DNA from: Druceiella hillmani
Lineage: Eukaryota; Arthropoda; Insecta; Lepidoptera; Hepialidae
Direction of reading: 5' to 3'
DNA: 64,000 nucleotides
NCBI GenBank assembly: GCA_039881145.1
Contig: JAYKKI010000150.1
Span: forward strand, 310,001 to 374,000
Positions 22,738-36,780 of this stretch are shown piece after piece. Under the pieces are notes generated by a model. That model did not search any database. It saw nothing but the letters and a program-made list of their open reading frames with translations, and had not been told where the DNA came from. The first letter of the stretch is position 1. Every line of letters starts with the position of its first letter. The translations under genes were made by a program, and so were the position numbers.

Positions 22738-24445
22738 TTGGTTTTCACACTTGAGGTTTTGATAATACGAATTTTAAAACACACACAATTCAGAATGCAC
22801 GGTGTCCTCAACATGCAAGTGGTATACATTTCTTCCGGTATACCACGTCCAACTTCACAAACTGACGAAAATCAGCAACTGCCGAGCGCTTCGCGCTGCT
22901 TGTTTGTTACTTCCAATTGTTACGTAACGCGTAAACATGTTTGTGACAGGTTGCACTCGCAGCGGTTTTACCATTATTTTCAAACACTAATTGGTTTTCA
23001 CACTTATTGTTTTGATAATACGAATTTTAAACCACACAATTCATAATGCACTAATTGGTTTTCATACTTGATGTTTTGATAATACGAATTTTAAAACACA
23101 CACAATTTAGAATGCACTAATTGGTTTTCACACTTAACGTTTGGGAAACACGAATTTTAAAACACACACAATACAGAACGCACGGTGTCCTCAACATGCA
23201 CATGGTATACTTTTCTCACTTAATAACATGTCCATATTCACAAACTGACGAATATCGACAACTGCCGCGCGCTTCGCACTGCTTGTTGGTGACTTCCAAT
23301 TGCCACGTGACGAGTAAACAACGAATGGAACAATATATTTGAACACTTATTAGTTTTCACACTTAACGTTTGGAAAACTCGATTTTTAAAACACACACAA
23401 TACAGAACGCACGGTGTCCTCAACATGCACGTAGTATACTTTTTTTCCTGAATAACACGTCCGTCTTCACAAACTGACGAATATCAACTGACTGCCGCTC
23501 GCTCGGCACAGCTCGTTGATTACCCCCAATTGTTACGTAACGCGTAAACATGTTTGTGACAGGTTGCGCTCGCAGCGGTTGGACCATTATTTTCAAACAC
23601 TAATTGGTTTTCACACTTGATGTTTTGATAATACGAATTTTAAAACACACACAATTTAGAATGCACTAATTGGTTTTCACACTTAACGTTTGGGAAACAC
23701 GAATTTTAAAACACACACAATACAGAACGCACGGTGTCCTCAACATGCACATGTTATACTTTTCTCACGGAATAACATGTCCATATTCACAAACTGACGA
23801 ATATCGACAACTGCCGCGCGCTTCGCACTGCTTGTTGGTGACTTCCAATTGCCACGTGACGAGTAAACAACGAATGGAACAATATATTTGAACACTTATT
23901 AGTTTTCACACTTAACGTTTTTAAAACACGAATTTTAAAACACACAATACAGAACGCACGGTGTCCTCAACATGCACGTAATATACTTTTCTCACGGAAT
24001 AACACGTCCATATTCACAAACTGACGAATATCGACAACTGCCGCGCGCTTCGCACTGCTTGTTGGTGACTTCCAGTTGCCACGTGACGAGTAAACAACGA
24101 ATGGAACAATATATTTGAACACTTATTAGTTTTCACACTTAACGTTTGGAAAACTCAATTTTTAAAACACACACAATACAGAACGCACGGTGTCCTCAAC
24201 ATGCACGTGGTACACTTTTCTTCCGGAATAACACGTCCGTCTTCACAAACTGACGAATATCAACTGGCTGCCGCTCGCTCGGCACAGCTCGTTGATTACT
24301 TCCAATTGTTACGTAACGCGTAAACATGTTTGTGACAGGTTGCGCTCGCAGCTGTTGGACCATTATTTTCAAACACTAATTGGTTTTCACACTTGATGTT
24401 TTGATAATACGAATTTTAAAACTCACACAATTCAGAATGCACTAA
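22738..24445 (+). repeat. H1708 HOR
   Basis: Units: A 22738, S1 22991, S2 23055, B 23121, C 23350, S2 23604, B 23670, B2 23899, C 24126, S4 24380. A GG to TT double change is at 23220-23221 in B. This opens a 3,570-bp cycle. Confidence 0.95.
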
Positions 24446-25375
24446 TTGGTTTTCACACTTGAGGTTTTGATAATACGAATTTTAAAACACACACAATTCA
24501 GAATGCACGGTGTCCTCAACATGCAAGTGGTATACATTTCTTCCGGTATAACACGTCCAACTTCACAAACTGACGAAAATCAGCAACTGCCGAGCGCTTC
24601 GCGCTGCTTGTTTGTTACTTCCAATTGTTACGTAACGCGTAAACATGTTTGTGACAGGTTGCGCTCGTAGCGGTTTTACCATTATTTTCAAACACTAATT
24701 GTTTTTCACATTTATTGTTTTGATAATACGAATTTTAAAACACACAATTCATAATGCACTAATTGGTTTTCACACTTGATGTTTTGATAATACGAATTTT
24801 AAAACACACACAATTTAGAATGCACTAATTGGTTTTCACACTTAACGTTTGGGAAACACGAATTTTAAAACACACACAATACAGAACGCATGATGTCCTC
24901 AACATGCACATGTTATACTTTTCTCACGGAATAACATGTCCATATTCACAAACTGACGAATATCGACAACTGCCGCGCGCTTCGCACTGCTTGTTGGTGA
25001 CTTCCAATTGCCACGTGACGAGTAAACAACGAATGGAACAATATATTTGAACACTTATTAGTTTTCACACTTAACGTTTGTAAAACTCGATTTTTAAAAC
25101 ACACACAATACAGAACGCACGGTGTCCTCAACATGCACGTGGTATACTTTTCTTCCGAAATAACACGTCCGTCTTCACAAACTGACGAATATCAACTGAC
25201 TGCCGCTCGCTCGGCACAGCTCGTTGATTGTCCCCAATTGTTACGTAACGCGTAAACATGTTTGTGACAGGTTGCGCTCGCAGCGGTTTTACCATTATTT
25301 TCAAACACTAATTGGTTTTCACACATGATGTTTTGATAATACGAATTTTAAAACACACAATCCATAATGCACTAA
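24446..25375 (+). repeat. H930 HOR
   Basis: Units: A 24446, S1 24699, S2 24763, B 24829 (GCATGATG), C 25058, S3 25312. Second element of the 3,570-bp cycle. Confidence 0.95.
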
Positions 25376-26307
25376 TTGGTTTTCACACTTGAGGTTTTGA
25401 TAATACGAATTTTAAAACACACACAATTCAGAATGCACGGTGTCCTCAACATGCAAGTGGTATACATTTCTTCCGGTATAGCACGTCCAACTTCACAAAC
25501 TGACGGAAATCAGCAACTGCCGAGCGCTTCGCGCTGCTTGTTTGTTACTTCCAATTGTTACGTAACGCGTAAACATGTTTGTGACAGGTTGCGCTCGCAG
25601 CGGTTTTACCATTATTTTCAAACACTAATTGGTTTTCACACTTATTGTTTTGATAATACGAATTTTAAAACACACAATTCATAATGCACTAATTGGTTTT
25701 CACACTTGATGTTTTGATAATACGAATTTTAAAACACACACAATTTAGAATGCACTAATTGGTTTTCACACTTAACGATTGGGAAACACGAATTTTAAAA
25801 CACACACAATACAGAACGCACGGTGTCTTCAACATGCACATGTTATACTTTTCTCACGGAATAACATGTCCATATTCACAAACTGACGAATATCGACAAC
25901 TGCCGCGCGCTTCGCACTGCTTGTTGGTGACTTCCAATTGCCACGTGACGAGTAATCAACGAATGGAACAATATATTTGAACACTTATTAGTTTTCACAC
26001 TTAACGTTTGGAAAACTCGATTTTTAAAACACACACAATACAGAACGCACGGTGTCCTCAACATGCACGTGGTATACTTTTCTTCCGGAATAACACGTCC
26101 GTCTTCACAAACTGACGAATATCAACTGACTGCCGCTCGCTCGGCACAGCTCGTCGATTACCCCCAATTGTTACGTAACGCGTAAACATGTTTGTGACAG
26201 GTTGCGCTCGCAGCGGTTGAACCATTATTTTCAAACACTAATTGGTTTTCACACTTGATGTTTTGATAATACGATTTTTAAAACACACACAATTCAGAAT
26301 GCACTAA
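25376..26307 (+). repeat. H932 HOR
   Basis: Units: A 25376, S1 25629, S2 25693, B 25759, C 25988, S4 26242. B has a private GTGTCTTCAAC in box 1. Third element of the cycle. Confidence 0.95.
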
Positions 26308-28015
26308 TTGGTTTTCACACTTGAGGTTTTGATAATACGAATTTTAAAACACACACAATTCAGAATGCACGGTGTCCTCAACATGCAAGTGGTATACATT
26401 TCTTCCGGTATAACACGTCCAACTTCACAAACTGACGAAAATCAGCAACTGCCGAGCGCTTCGCGCTGCTTGTTTGTTACTTCCAATTGTTACGTAACGC
26501 GTAAACATGTTTGTGACAGGTTGCACTCGCAGCGGTTTTACCATTATTTTCAAACACTAATTGGTTTTCACACTTATTGTTTTGATAATACGAATTTTAA
26601 ACCACACAATTCATAATGCACTAATTGGTTTTCATACTTGATGTTTTGATAATACGAATTTTAAAACAGACACAATTTAGAATGCACTAATTGGTTTTCA
26701 CACTTAACGTTTGGGAAACACGAATTTTAAAACACACACAATACAGAACGCACGGTGTCCTCAACATGCACATGGTATACTTTTCTCACGGAATAACATG
26801 TCCATATTCACAAACTGACGAATATCGACAACTGCCGCGCGCTTCGCACTGCTTGTTGGTGACTTCCAATTGCCACGTGACGAGTAAACAACGAATGGAA
26901 CAATATATTTGAACACTTATAAGTTTTCACACTTAACGTTTGGAAAACTCGATTTTTAAAACACACACAATACAGAACGCACGGTGTCCTCAACATGCAC
27001 GTAGTATACTTTTCTTCCTGAATAACACGTCCGTCTTCACAAACTGACGAATATCAACTGACTGCCGCTCGCTCGGCACAGCTCGTTGATTACCCCCAAT
27101 TGTTACGTAACGCGTAAACATGTTTGTGACAGGTTGCGCTCGCAGCGGTTGGACCATTATTTTCAAACACTAATTGGTTTTCACACTTGATGTTTTGATA
27201 ATACGAATTTTAAAACACACACAATTTAGAATGCACTAATTGGTTTTCACACTTAACGTTTGGGAAACACGAATTTTAAAACACACACAATACAGAACGC
27301 ACGGTGTCCTCAACATGCACATGTTATACTTTTCTCACGGAATAACATGTCCATATTCACAAACTGACGAATATCGACAACTGCCGCGCGCTTCGCACTG
27401 CTTGTTGGTGACTTCCAATTGCCACGTGACGAGTAAACAACGAATGGAACAATATATTTGAACACTTATTAGTTTTCACACTTAACGTTTTTAAAACACG
27501 AATTTTAAAACACACAATACAGAACGCACGGTGTCCTCAACATGCACGTAATATACTTTTCTCACGGAATAACACGTCTATATTCACAAACTGACGAATA
27601 TCGACAACTGCCGCGCGCTTCGCACTGCTTGTTGGTGACTTCCAGTTGCCACGTGACGAGTAAACAACGAATGGAACAATATATTTGAACACTTATTAGT
27701 TTTCACACTTAACGTTTGGAAAACTCGATTTTTAAAACACACACAATACAGAACGCACGGTGTCCTCAACATGCACGTGGTACACTTTTCTTCCGGAATA
27801 ACACGTCCGTCTTCACAAACTGACGAATATCAACTGGCTGCCGCTCGCTCGGCACAGCTCGTTGATTACTTCCAATTGTTACGTAACGCGTAAACATGTT
27901 TGTGACAGGTTGCGCTCGCAGCGGTTGGACCATTATTTTCAAACACTAATTGGTTTTCACACTTGATGTTTTGATAATACGAATTTTAAAACTCACACAA
28001 TTCAGAATGCACTAA
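26308..28015 (+). repeat. H1708 HOR
   Basis: Units: A 26308, S1 26561, S2 26625, B 26691, C 26920, S2 27174, B 27240, B2 27469, C 27696, S4 27950. Starts the next 3,570-bp cycle, and S4 keeps the AAAACTCACAC change seen at 24380. Confidence 0.95.
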
Positions 28016-28945
28016 TTGGTTTTCACACTTGAGGTTTTGATAATACGAATTTTAAAACACACACAATTCAGAATGCACGGTGTCCTCAACATGCAAGTGG
28101 TATACATTTCTTCCGGTATAACACGTCCAACTTTACAAACTGACGAAAATCAGCAACTGCCGAGCGCTTCGCGCTGCTTGTTTGTTACTTCCAATTGTTA
28201 CGTAACGCGTAAACATGTTTGTGACAGGTTGCGCTCGTAGCGGTTTTACCATTATTTTCAAACACTAATTGTTTTTCACACTTATTGTTTTGATAATACG
28301 AATTTTAAAACACACAATTCATAATGCACTAATTGGTTTTCACACTTGATGTTTTGATAATACGAATTTTAAAACACACACAATTTAAAATGCACTAATT
28401 GGTTTTCACACTTAACGTTTGGGAAACACGAATTTTAAAACACACACAATACAGAACGCATGATGTCCTCAACATGCACATGTTATACTTTTCTCACGGA
28501 ATAACATGTCCATATTCACAAACTGACGAATATCGACAACTGCCGCGCGCTTCGCACTGCTTGTTGGTGACTTCCAATTGCCACGTGACGAGTAAACAAC
28601 GAATGGAACAATATATTTGAACACTTATTAGTTTTCACACTTAACGTTTGTAAAACTCGATTTTTAAAACACACACAATACAGAACGCACGGTGTCCTCA
28701 ACATGCACGTGGTATACTTTTCTTCCGAAATAACACGTCCGTCTTCACAAACTGACGAATATCAACTGACTGCCGCTCGCTCGGCACAGCTCGTTGATTG
28801 TCCCCAATTGTTACGTAACGCGTAAACATGTTTGTGACAGGTTGCGCTCGCAGCGGTTTTACCATTATTTTCAAACACTAATTGGTTTTCACACATGATG
28901 TTTTGATAATACGAATTTTAAAACACACAATCCATAATGCACTAA
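28016..28945 (+). repeat. H930 HOR
   Basis: Units: A 28016 (AACTTTACAAAC), S1 28269, S2 28333 (AATTTAAAATGC), B 28399, C 28628, S3 28882. The AATTTAAAATGC change recurs at 31512-31577 and dates the 3,179-bp duplication. Confidence 0.95.
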
Positions 28946-29877
28946 TTGGTTTTCACACTTGAGGTTTTGATAATACGAATTTTAAAACACACACAATTCA
29001 GAATGCACGGTGTCCTCAACATGCAAGTGGTATACATTTCTTCCGGTATAGCACGTCCAACTTCACAAACTGACGGAAATCAGCAACTGCCGAGCGCTTC
29101 GCGCTGCTTGTTTGTTACTTCCAATTGTTACGTAACGCGTAAACATGTTTGTGACAGGTTGCGCTCGCAGCGGTTTTACCATTATTTTCAAACACTAATT
29201 GGTTTTCACACTTATTGTTTTGATAATACGAATTTTAAAACACACAATTCATAATGCACTAATTGGTTTTCACACTTGATGTTTTGATAATACGAATTTT
29301 AAAACACACACAATTTAGAATGCACTAATTGGTTTTCACACTTAACGATTGGGAAACACGAATTTTAAAACACACACAATACAGAACGCACGGTGTCCTC
29401 AACATGCACATGTTATACTTTTCTCACGGAATAACATGTCCATATTCACAAACTGACGAATATCGACAACTGCCGCGCGCTTCGCACTGCTTGTTGGTGA
29501 CTTCCAATTGCCACGTGACGAGTAATCAACGAATGGAACAATATATTTGAACACTTATTAGTTTTCACACTTAACGTTTGGAAAACTCGATTTTTAAAAC
29601 ACACACAATACAGAACGCACGGTGTCCTCAACATGCACGTGGTATACTTTTCTTCCGGAATAACACGTCCGTCTTCACAAACTGACGAATATCAACTGAC
29701 TGCCGCTCGCTCGGCACAGCTCGTCGATTACCCCCAATTGTTACGTAACGCGTAAACATGTTTGTGACAGGTTGCGCTCGCAGCGGTTGGACCATTATTT
29801 TCAAACACTAATTGGTTTTCACACTTGATGTTTTGATAATACGATTTTTAAAACACACACAATTCAGAATGCACTAA
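28946..29877 (+). repeat. H932 HOR
   Basis: Units: A 28946, S1 29199, S2 29263, B 29329, C 29558, S4 29812. Same allele set as 32125. Confidence 0.95.
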
Positions 29878-30811
29878 TTGGTTTTCACACTTGAGGTTTT
29901 GATAATACGAATTTTAAAACACACACAATTCAGAATGCACGGTGTCCTCAACATGCAAGTGGTATACATTTCTTCCGGTATAACACGTCCAACTTCACAA
30001 ACTGACGAAAATCAGCAACTGCCGAGCGCTTCGCGCTGCTTGTTTGTTACTTCCAATTGTTACGTAACGCGTAAACATGTTTGTGACAGGTTGCACTCGC
30101 AGCGGTTTTACCATTATTTTCAAACACTAATTGGTTTTCACACTTATTGTTTTGATAATACGAATTTTAAACCACACAATTCATAATGCACTAATTGGTT
30201 TTCATACTTGATGTTTTGATAATACGAATTTTAAAACAGACACAATTTAGAATGCACTAATTGGTTTTCACACTTAACGTTTGGGAAACACGAATTTTAA
30301 AACACACACAATACAGAACGCACGGTGTCCTCAACATGCACATGGTATACTTTTCTCACGGAATAACATGTCCATATTCACAAACTGACGAATATCGACA
30401 ACTGCCGCGCGCTTCGCACTGCTTGTTGGTGACTTCCAATTGCCACGTGACGAGTAAACAACGAATGGAACAATATATTTGAACACTTATTAGTTTTCAC
30501 ACTTAACGTTTGGAAAACTCGATTTTTAAAACACACACAATACAGAACGCACGGTGTCCTCAACATGCACGTGGTACACTTTTCTTCCGGAATAACACGT
30601 CCGTCTTCACAAACTGACGAATATCAACTGACTGCCGCTCGCTCGGCACAGCTCGTTGATTACTTCCAATTGTTACGTAACGCGTAAACATGTACTTGTG
30701 ACAGGTTGCGCTCGCAGCGGTTGGACCATTATTTTCAAACACTAATTGGTTTTCACACTTGATGTTTTGATAATACGAATTTTAAAACACACACAATTCA
30801 GAATGCACTAA
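29878..30811 (+). repeat. H934 HOR
   Basis: Units: A 29878, S1 30131, S2 30195, B 30261, C 30490 (256 bp), S4 30746. The extra AC at 30694-30695 interrupts the AAACATGTTT palindrome. Confidence 0.94.
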
Positions 30812-32124
30812 TTGGTTTTCACACTTGAGGTTTTGTTAATACGAATTTTAAAACACACACAATTCAGAATGCACGGTGTCCTCAACATGCAAGTGGTATA
30901 CATTTCTTCCGGTATAACACGTCCAACTTCACAAACTGACGAAAATCAGCAACTGCCGAGCGCTACGCGCTGCTTGTTTGTTACTTCCAATTGTTACGTA
31001 ACGCGTAAACATGTTTGTGACAGGTTGCGCTCGTAGCGGTTTTACCATTATTTTCAAACACTAATTGTTTTTCACACGTATTGTTTTGATAATACGAATT
31101 TTAAAACACACAATTCATAATGCACTAATTGGTTTTCACACTTGATGTTTTGATAATACGAATTTTAAAACACACACAATTTAGAATGCACTAATTGGTT
31201 TTCACACTTAACGTTTGGGAAACACGAATTTTAAAACACACACAATTCAGAATGCACGGTGTCCTCAACATGCAAGTGGTATACATTTCTTCCGGTATAA
31301 CACGTCCAACTTCACAAACTGACGAAAATCAGCAACTGCCGAGCGCTTCGCGCTGCTTGTTTGTTACTTCCCATTGTTACGTAACGCGTAAACATGTTTG
31401 TGACAGGTTGCGCTCGTAGCGGTTTTACCATTATTTTCAAACACTAATTGTTTTTCACACTTATTGTTTTGATAATACGAATTTTAAAACACACAATTCA
31501 TAATGCACTAATTGGTTTTCACACTTGACGTTTTGATAATACGAATTTTAAAACACACACAATTTAAAATGCACTAATTGGTTTTCACACTTAACGTTTG
31601 GGAAACACGAATTTTAAAACACACACAATACAGAACGCATGATGTCCTCAACATGCACATGTTATACTTTTCTCACGGAATAACATGTCCATATTCACAA
31701 ACTGACGAATATCGACAACTGCCGCGCGCTTCGCACTGCTTGTTGGTGACTTCCAATTGCCACGTGACGAGTAAACAACGAATGGAACAATATATTTGAA
31801 CACTTATTAGTTTTCACACTTAACGTTTGTAAAACTCGATTTTTAAAACACACACAATACAGAACGCACGGTGTCCTCAACATGCACGTGGTATACTTTT
31901 CTTCCGAAATAACACGTCCGTCTTCACAAACTGACGAATATCAACTGACTGCCGCTCGCTCGGCACAGCTCGTTGATTGTCCCCAATTGTTACGTAACGC
32001 GTAAACATGTTTGTGACAGGTTGCGCTCGCAGCGGTTTTACCATTATTTTCAAACACTAATTGGTTTTCACACATGATGTTTTGATAATACGAATTTTAA
32101 AACACACAATCCATAATGCACTAA
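30812..32124 (+). repeat. Irregular block: H930 with a 383-bp insertion
   Basis: Units: A 30812 (GCTACGCGCT hairpin loop), S1 31065, S2 31129, B/A chimera 31195, S1 31448, S2 31512, B 31578, C 31807, S3 32061. Total 1,313 = 383 + 930. Confidence 0.93.
31195..31447 (+). repeat. Chimeric unit B/A
   Basis: B head (AACGTTTGGGAAACACG) continuing as A (TTCAGAATG, AAGTGG). The switch lies within 31224-31246. Position and neighbours identify it as the junction of a 3,179-bp tandem duplication: 28016 plus 3,179 equals 31195. Confidence 0.9.
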
Positions 32125-33056
32125 TTGGTTTTCACACTTGAGGTTTTGATAATACGAATTTTAAAACACACACAATTCAGAATGCACGGTGTCCTCAACA
32201 TGCAAGTGGTATACATTTCTTCCGGTATAGCACGTCCAACTTCACAAACTGACGGAAATCAGCAACTGCCGAGCGCTTCGCGCTGCTTGTTTGTTACTTC
32301 CAATTGTTACGTAACGCGTAAACATGTTTGTGACAGGTTGCGCTCGCAGCGGTTTTACCATTATTTTCAAACACTAATTGGTTTTCACACTTATTGTTTT
32401 GATAATACGAATTTTAAAACACACAATTCATAATGCACTAATTGGTTTTCACACTTGATGTTTTGATAATACGAATTTTAAAACACACACAATTTAGAAT
32501 GCACTAATTGGTTTTCACACTTAACGATTGGGAAACACGAATTTTAAAACACACACAATACAGAACGCACGGTGTCCTCAACATGCACATGTTATACTTT
32601 TCTCACGGAATAACATGTCCATATTCACAAACTGACGAATATCGACAACTGCCGCGCGCTTCGCACTGCTTGTTGGTGACTTCCAATTGCCACGTGACGA
32701 GTAATCAACGAATGGAACAATATATTTGAACACTTATTAGTTTTCACACTTAACGTTTGGAAAACTCGATTTTTAAAACACACACAATACAGAACGCACG
32801 GTGTCCTCAACATGCACGTGGTATACTTTTCTTCCGGAATAACACGTCCGTCTTCACAAACTGACGAATATCAACTGACTGCCGCTCGCTCGGCACAGCT
32901 CTTCGATTACCCCCAATTGTTACGTAACGCGTAAACATGTTTGTGACAGGTTGCGCTCGCAGCGGTTGGACCATTATTTTCAAACACTAATTGGTTTTCA
33001 CACTTGATGTTTTGATAATACGATTTTTAAAACACACACAATTCAGAATGCACTAA
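32125..33056 (+). repeat. H932 HOR
   Basis: Units: A 32125, S1 32378, S2 32442, B 32508, C 32737 (CTCTTCGATT, private), S4 32991. Duplicate of 28946. Confidence 0.95.
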
Positions 33057-33990
33057 TTGGTTTTCACACTTGAGGTTTTGATAATACGAATTTTAAAACA
33101 CACACAATTCAGAATGCACGGTGTCCTCAACATGCAAGTGGTATACATTTCTTCCGGTATAACACGTCCAACTTCACAAACTGACGAAAATCAGCAACTG
33201 CCGAGCGCTTCGCGCTGCTTGTTTGTTACTTCCAATTGTTACGTAACGCGTAAACATGTTTGTGACAGGTTGCACTCGCAGCGGTTTTACCATTATTTTC
33301 AAACACTAATTGGTTTTCACACTTATTGTTTTGATAATACGAATTTTAAACCACACAATTCATAATGCACTAATTGGTTTTCATACTTGATGTTTTGATA
33401 ATACGAATTTTAAAACAGACACAATTTAGAATGCACTAATTGGTTTTCACACTTAACGTTTGGGAAACACGAATTTTAAAACACACACAATACAGAACGC
33501 ACGGTGTCCTCAACATGCACATGGTATACTTTTCTCACGGAATAACATGTCCATATTCACAAACTGACGAATATCGACAACTGCCGCGCGCTTCGCACTG
33601 CTTGTTGGTGACTTCCAATTGCCACGTGACGAGTAAACAACGAATGGAACAATATATTTGAACACTTATTAGTTTTCACACTTAACGTTTGGAAAACTCG
33701 ATTTTTAAAACACACACAATACAGAACGCACGGTGTCCTCAACATGCACGTGGTACACTTTTCTTCCGGAATAACACGTCCGTCTTCACAAACTGACGAA
33801 TATCAACTGACTGCCGCTCGCTCGGCACAGCTCGTTGATTACTTCCAATTGTTACGTAACGCGTAAACATGTACTTGTGACAGGTTGCGCTCGCAGCGGT
33901 TGGACCATTATTTTCAAACACTAATCGGTTTTCACACTTGATGTTTTGATAATACGAATTTTAAAACACACACAATTCAGAATGCACTAA
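33057..33990 (+). repeat. H934 HOR
   Basis: Units: A 33057, S1 33310, S2 33374, B 33440, C 33669 (256 bp; extra AC at 33873-33874), S4 33925. Duplicate of 29878. Confidence 0.95.
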
Positions 33991-34920
33991 TTGGTTTTCA
34001 CACTTGAGGTTTTGATAATACGAATTTTAAAACACACACAATTCAGAATGCACGGTGTCCTCAACATGCAAGTGGTATACATTTCTTCCGGTATAACACG
34101 TCCAACTTCACAAACTGACGAAAATCAGCAACTGCCGAGCGCTACGCGCTGCTTGTTTGTTACTTCCAATTGTTACGTAACGCGTAAACATGTTTGTGAC
34201 AGGTTGCGCTCGTAGCGGTTTTACGATTATTTTCAAACACTAATTGTTTTTCACACTTATTGTTTTGATAATACGAATTTTAAAACACACAATTCATAAT
34301 GCAATAATTGGTTATCACACTTGATGTTTTGATAATACGAATTTTAAAACACACACAATTTAGAATGCACTAATTGGTTTTCACACTTAACGTTTGGGAA
34401 ACACGAATTTTAAAACACACACAATACAGAACGCATGGTGTCCTCAACATGCACATGTTATACTTTTCTCACGGAATAACATGTCCATATTCACAAACTG
34501 ACGAATATCGACAACTGCCGCGCGCTTCGCACTGCTTGTTGGTGACTTCCAATTGCCACGTGACGAGTAAACAACGAATGGAACAATATATTTGAACACT
34601 TATTAGTTTTCACACTTAACGTTTGTAAAACTCGATTTTTAAAACACACACAATACAGAACGCACGGTGTCCTCAACATGCACGTGGTATACTTTTCTTC
34701 CGAAATAACACGTCCGTCTTCACAAACTGACGAATATCAACTGACTGCCGCTCGCTCGGCACAGCTCGTTGATTTTCCCCAATTGTTACGTAACGCGTAA
34801 AAATGTTTGTGACAGGTTGCGCTCGCAGCGGTTTTACCATTATTTTCAAACACTAATTGGTTTTCACACATGATGTTTTGATAATACGAATTTTAAAACA
34901 CACAATCCATAATGCACTAA
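33991..34920 (+). repeat. H930 HOR
   Basis: Units: A 33991 (GCTACGCGCT), S1 34244, S2 34308 (TTGGTTATCAC), B 34374, C 34603 (GATTTTCCCC, GTAAAAATG), S3 34857. Confidence 0.95.
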
Positions 34921-35850
34921 TTGGTTTTCACACTTGATGTTTTGATAATACGAATTTTAAAACACACACAATTCAGAATGCACGGTGTCCTCAACATGCA
35001 AGTGGTATACATTTCTTCCGGTATAACACGTCCAACTTCACAAACTGACGAAAATCAGCAACTGCCGAGCGCTTCGCGCTGCTTGTTTGTTACTTCCAAT
35101 TGTTACGTAACGCGTAAACATGTTTGTGACAGGTTGCGCTCGTAGCGGTTTTACCATTATTTTCAAACACTAATTGTTTTTCACACTTATTGTTTTGATA
35201 ATACGAATTTTAAAACACACAATTCATAATGCAATAATTGGTTATCACACTTGATGTTTTGATAATACGAATTTTAAAACACACACAATTTAGAATGCAC
35301 TAATTGGTTTTCACACTTAACGTTTGGGAAACACGAATTTTAAAACACACACAATACAGAACGCATGGTGTCCTCAACATGCACATGTTATACTTTTCTC
35401 ACGGAATAACATGTCCATATTCACAAACTGACGAATATCGACAACTGCCGCGCGCTTCGCACTGCTTGTTGGTGACTTCCAATTGCCACGTGACGAGTAA
35501 ACAACGAATGGAACAATATATTTGAACACTTATTAGTTTTCACACTTAACGTTTGTAAAACTCGATTTTTAAAACACACACAATACAGAACGCACGGTGT
35601 CCTCAACATGCACGTGGTATACTTTTCTTCCGAAATAACACGTCCGTCTTCACAAACTGACGAATATCAACTGACTGCCGCTCGCTCGGCACAGCTCGTT
35701 GATTACCCCCAATTGTTACGTAACGCGTAAACATGTTTGTGACAGGTTGCGCTCGCAGCGGTTTTACCATTATTTTCAAACACTAATTGGTTTTCACACA
35801 TGATGTTTTGATAATACGAATTTTAAAACACACAATCCATAATGCACTAA
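34921..35850 (+). repeat. H930 HOR
   Basis: Units: A 34921 (TTGATG head), S1 35174, S2 35238, B 35304, C 35533, S3 35787. Shares AATGCAATAATTGG at the S1/S2 joint with 33991 and 35851. Confidence 0.95.
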
Positions 35851-36780
35851 TTTTTTTTCACACTTGATGTTTTGATAATACGAATTTTAAAACACACACA
35901 ATTCAGAATGCACGGTGTCCTCAACATGCAAGTGGTATACATTTCTTCCGGTATAGCACGTCCAACTTCACAAACTGACGGAAATCAGCAACTGCCGAGC
36001 GCTTCGCGCTGCTTGTTTGTTACTTCCAATTGTTACGTAACGCGTAAACATGTTTGTGACAGGTTGCGCTCGTAGCGGTTTTACCATTATTTTCAAACAC
36101 TAATTGTTTTTCACACTTATTGTTTTGATAATACGAATTTTAAAACACACAATTCATAATGCAATAATTGGTTATCACACTTGATGTTTTGATAATACGA
36201 ATTTTAAAACACACACAATTTAGAATGCACTAATTGGTTTTCACACTTAACGTTTGGGAAACACGAATTTTAAAACACACACAATACAGAACGCATGGTG
36301 TCCTCAACATGCACATGTTATACTTTTCTCACGGAATAACATGTCCATATTCACAAACTGACGAATATCGACAACTGCCGCGCGCTTCGCACTGCTTGTT
36401 GGTGACTTCCAATTGCCACGTGACGAGTAAACAACGAATGGAACAATATATTTGAACACTTATTAGTTTTCACACTTAACGTTTGTAAAACTCGATTTTT
36501 AAAACACACACAATACAGAACGCACGGTGTCCTCAACATGCACGTGGTATACTTTTCTTCCGAAATAACACGTCCGTCTTCACAAACTGACGAATATCAA
36601 CTGACTGCCGCTCGCTCGGCACAGCTCGTTGATTACCCCCAATTGTTACGTAACGCGTAAACATGTTTGTGACAGGTTGCGCTCGCAGCGGTTTTACCAT
36701 TATTTTCAAACACTAATTGGTTTTCACACATGATGTTTTGATAATACGAATTTTAAAACACACAATCCATAATGCACTAA
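35851..36780 (+). repeat. H930 HOR with altered first joint
   Basis: Units: A 35851, S1 36104, S2 36168, B 36234, C 36463, S3 36717. The opening TTGG is TTTT (GG to TT at 35853-35854), giving a run of eight T. A carries TATAGCACG/GACGGAAATC but is not followed by the AACGATTGGG B allele, so the usual allele linkage is broken. Confidence 0.94.
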
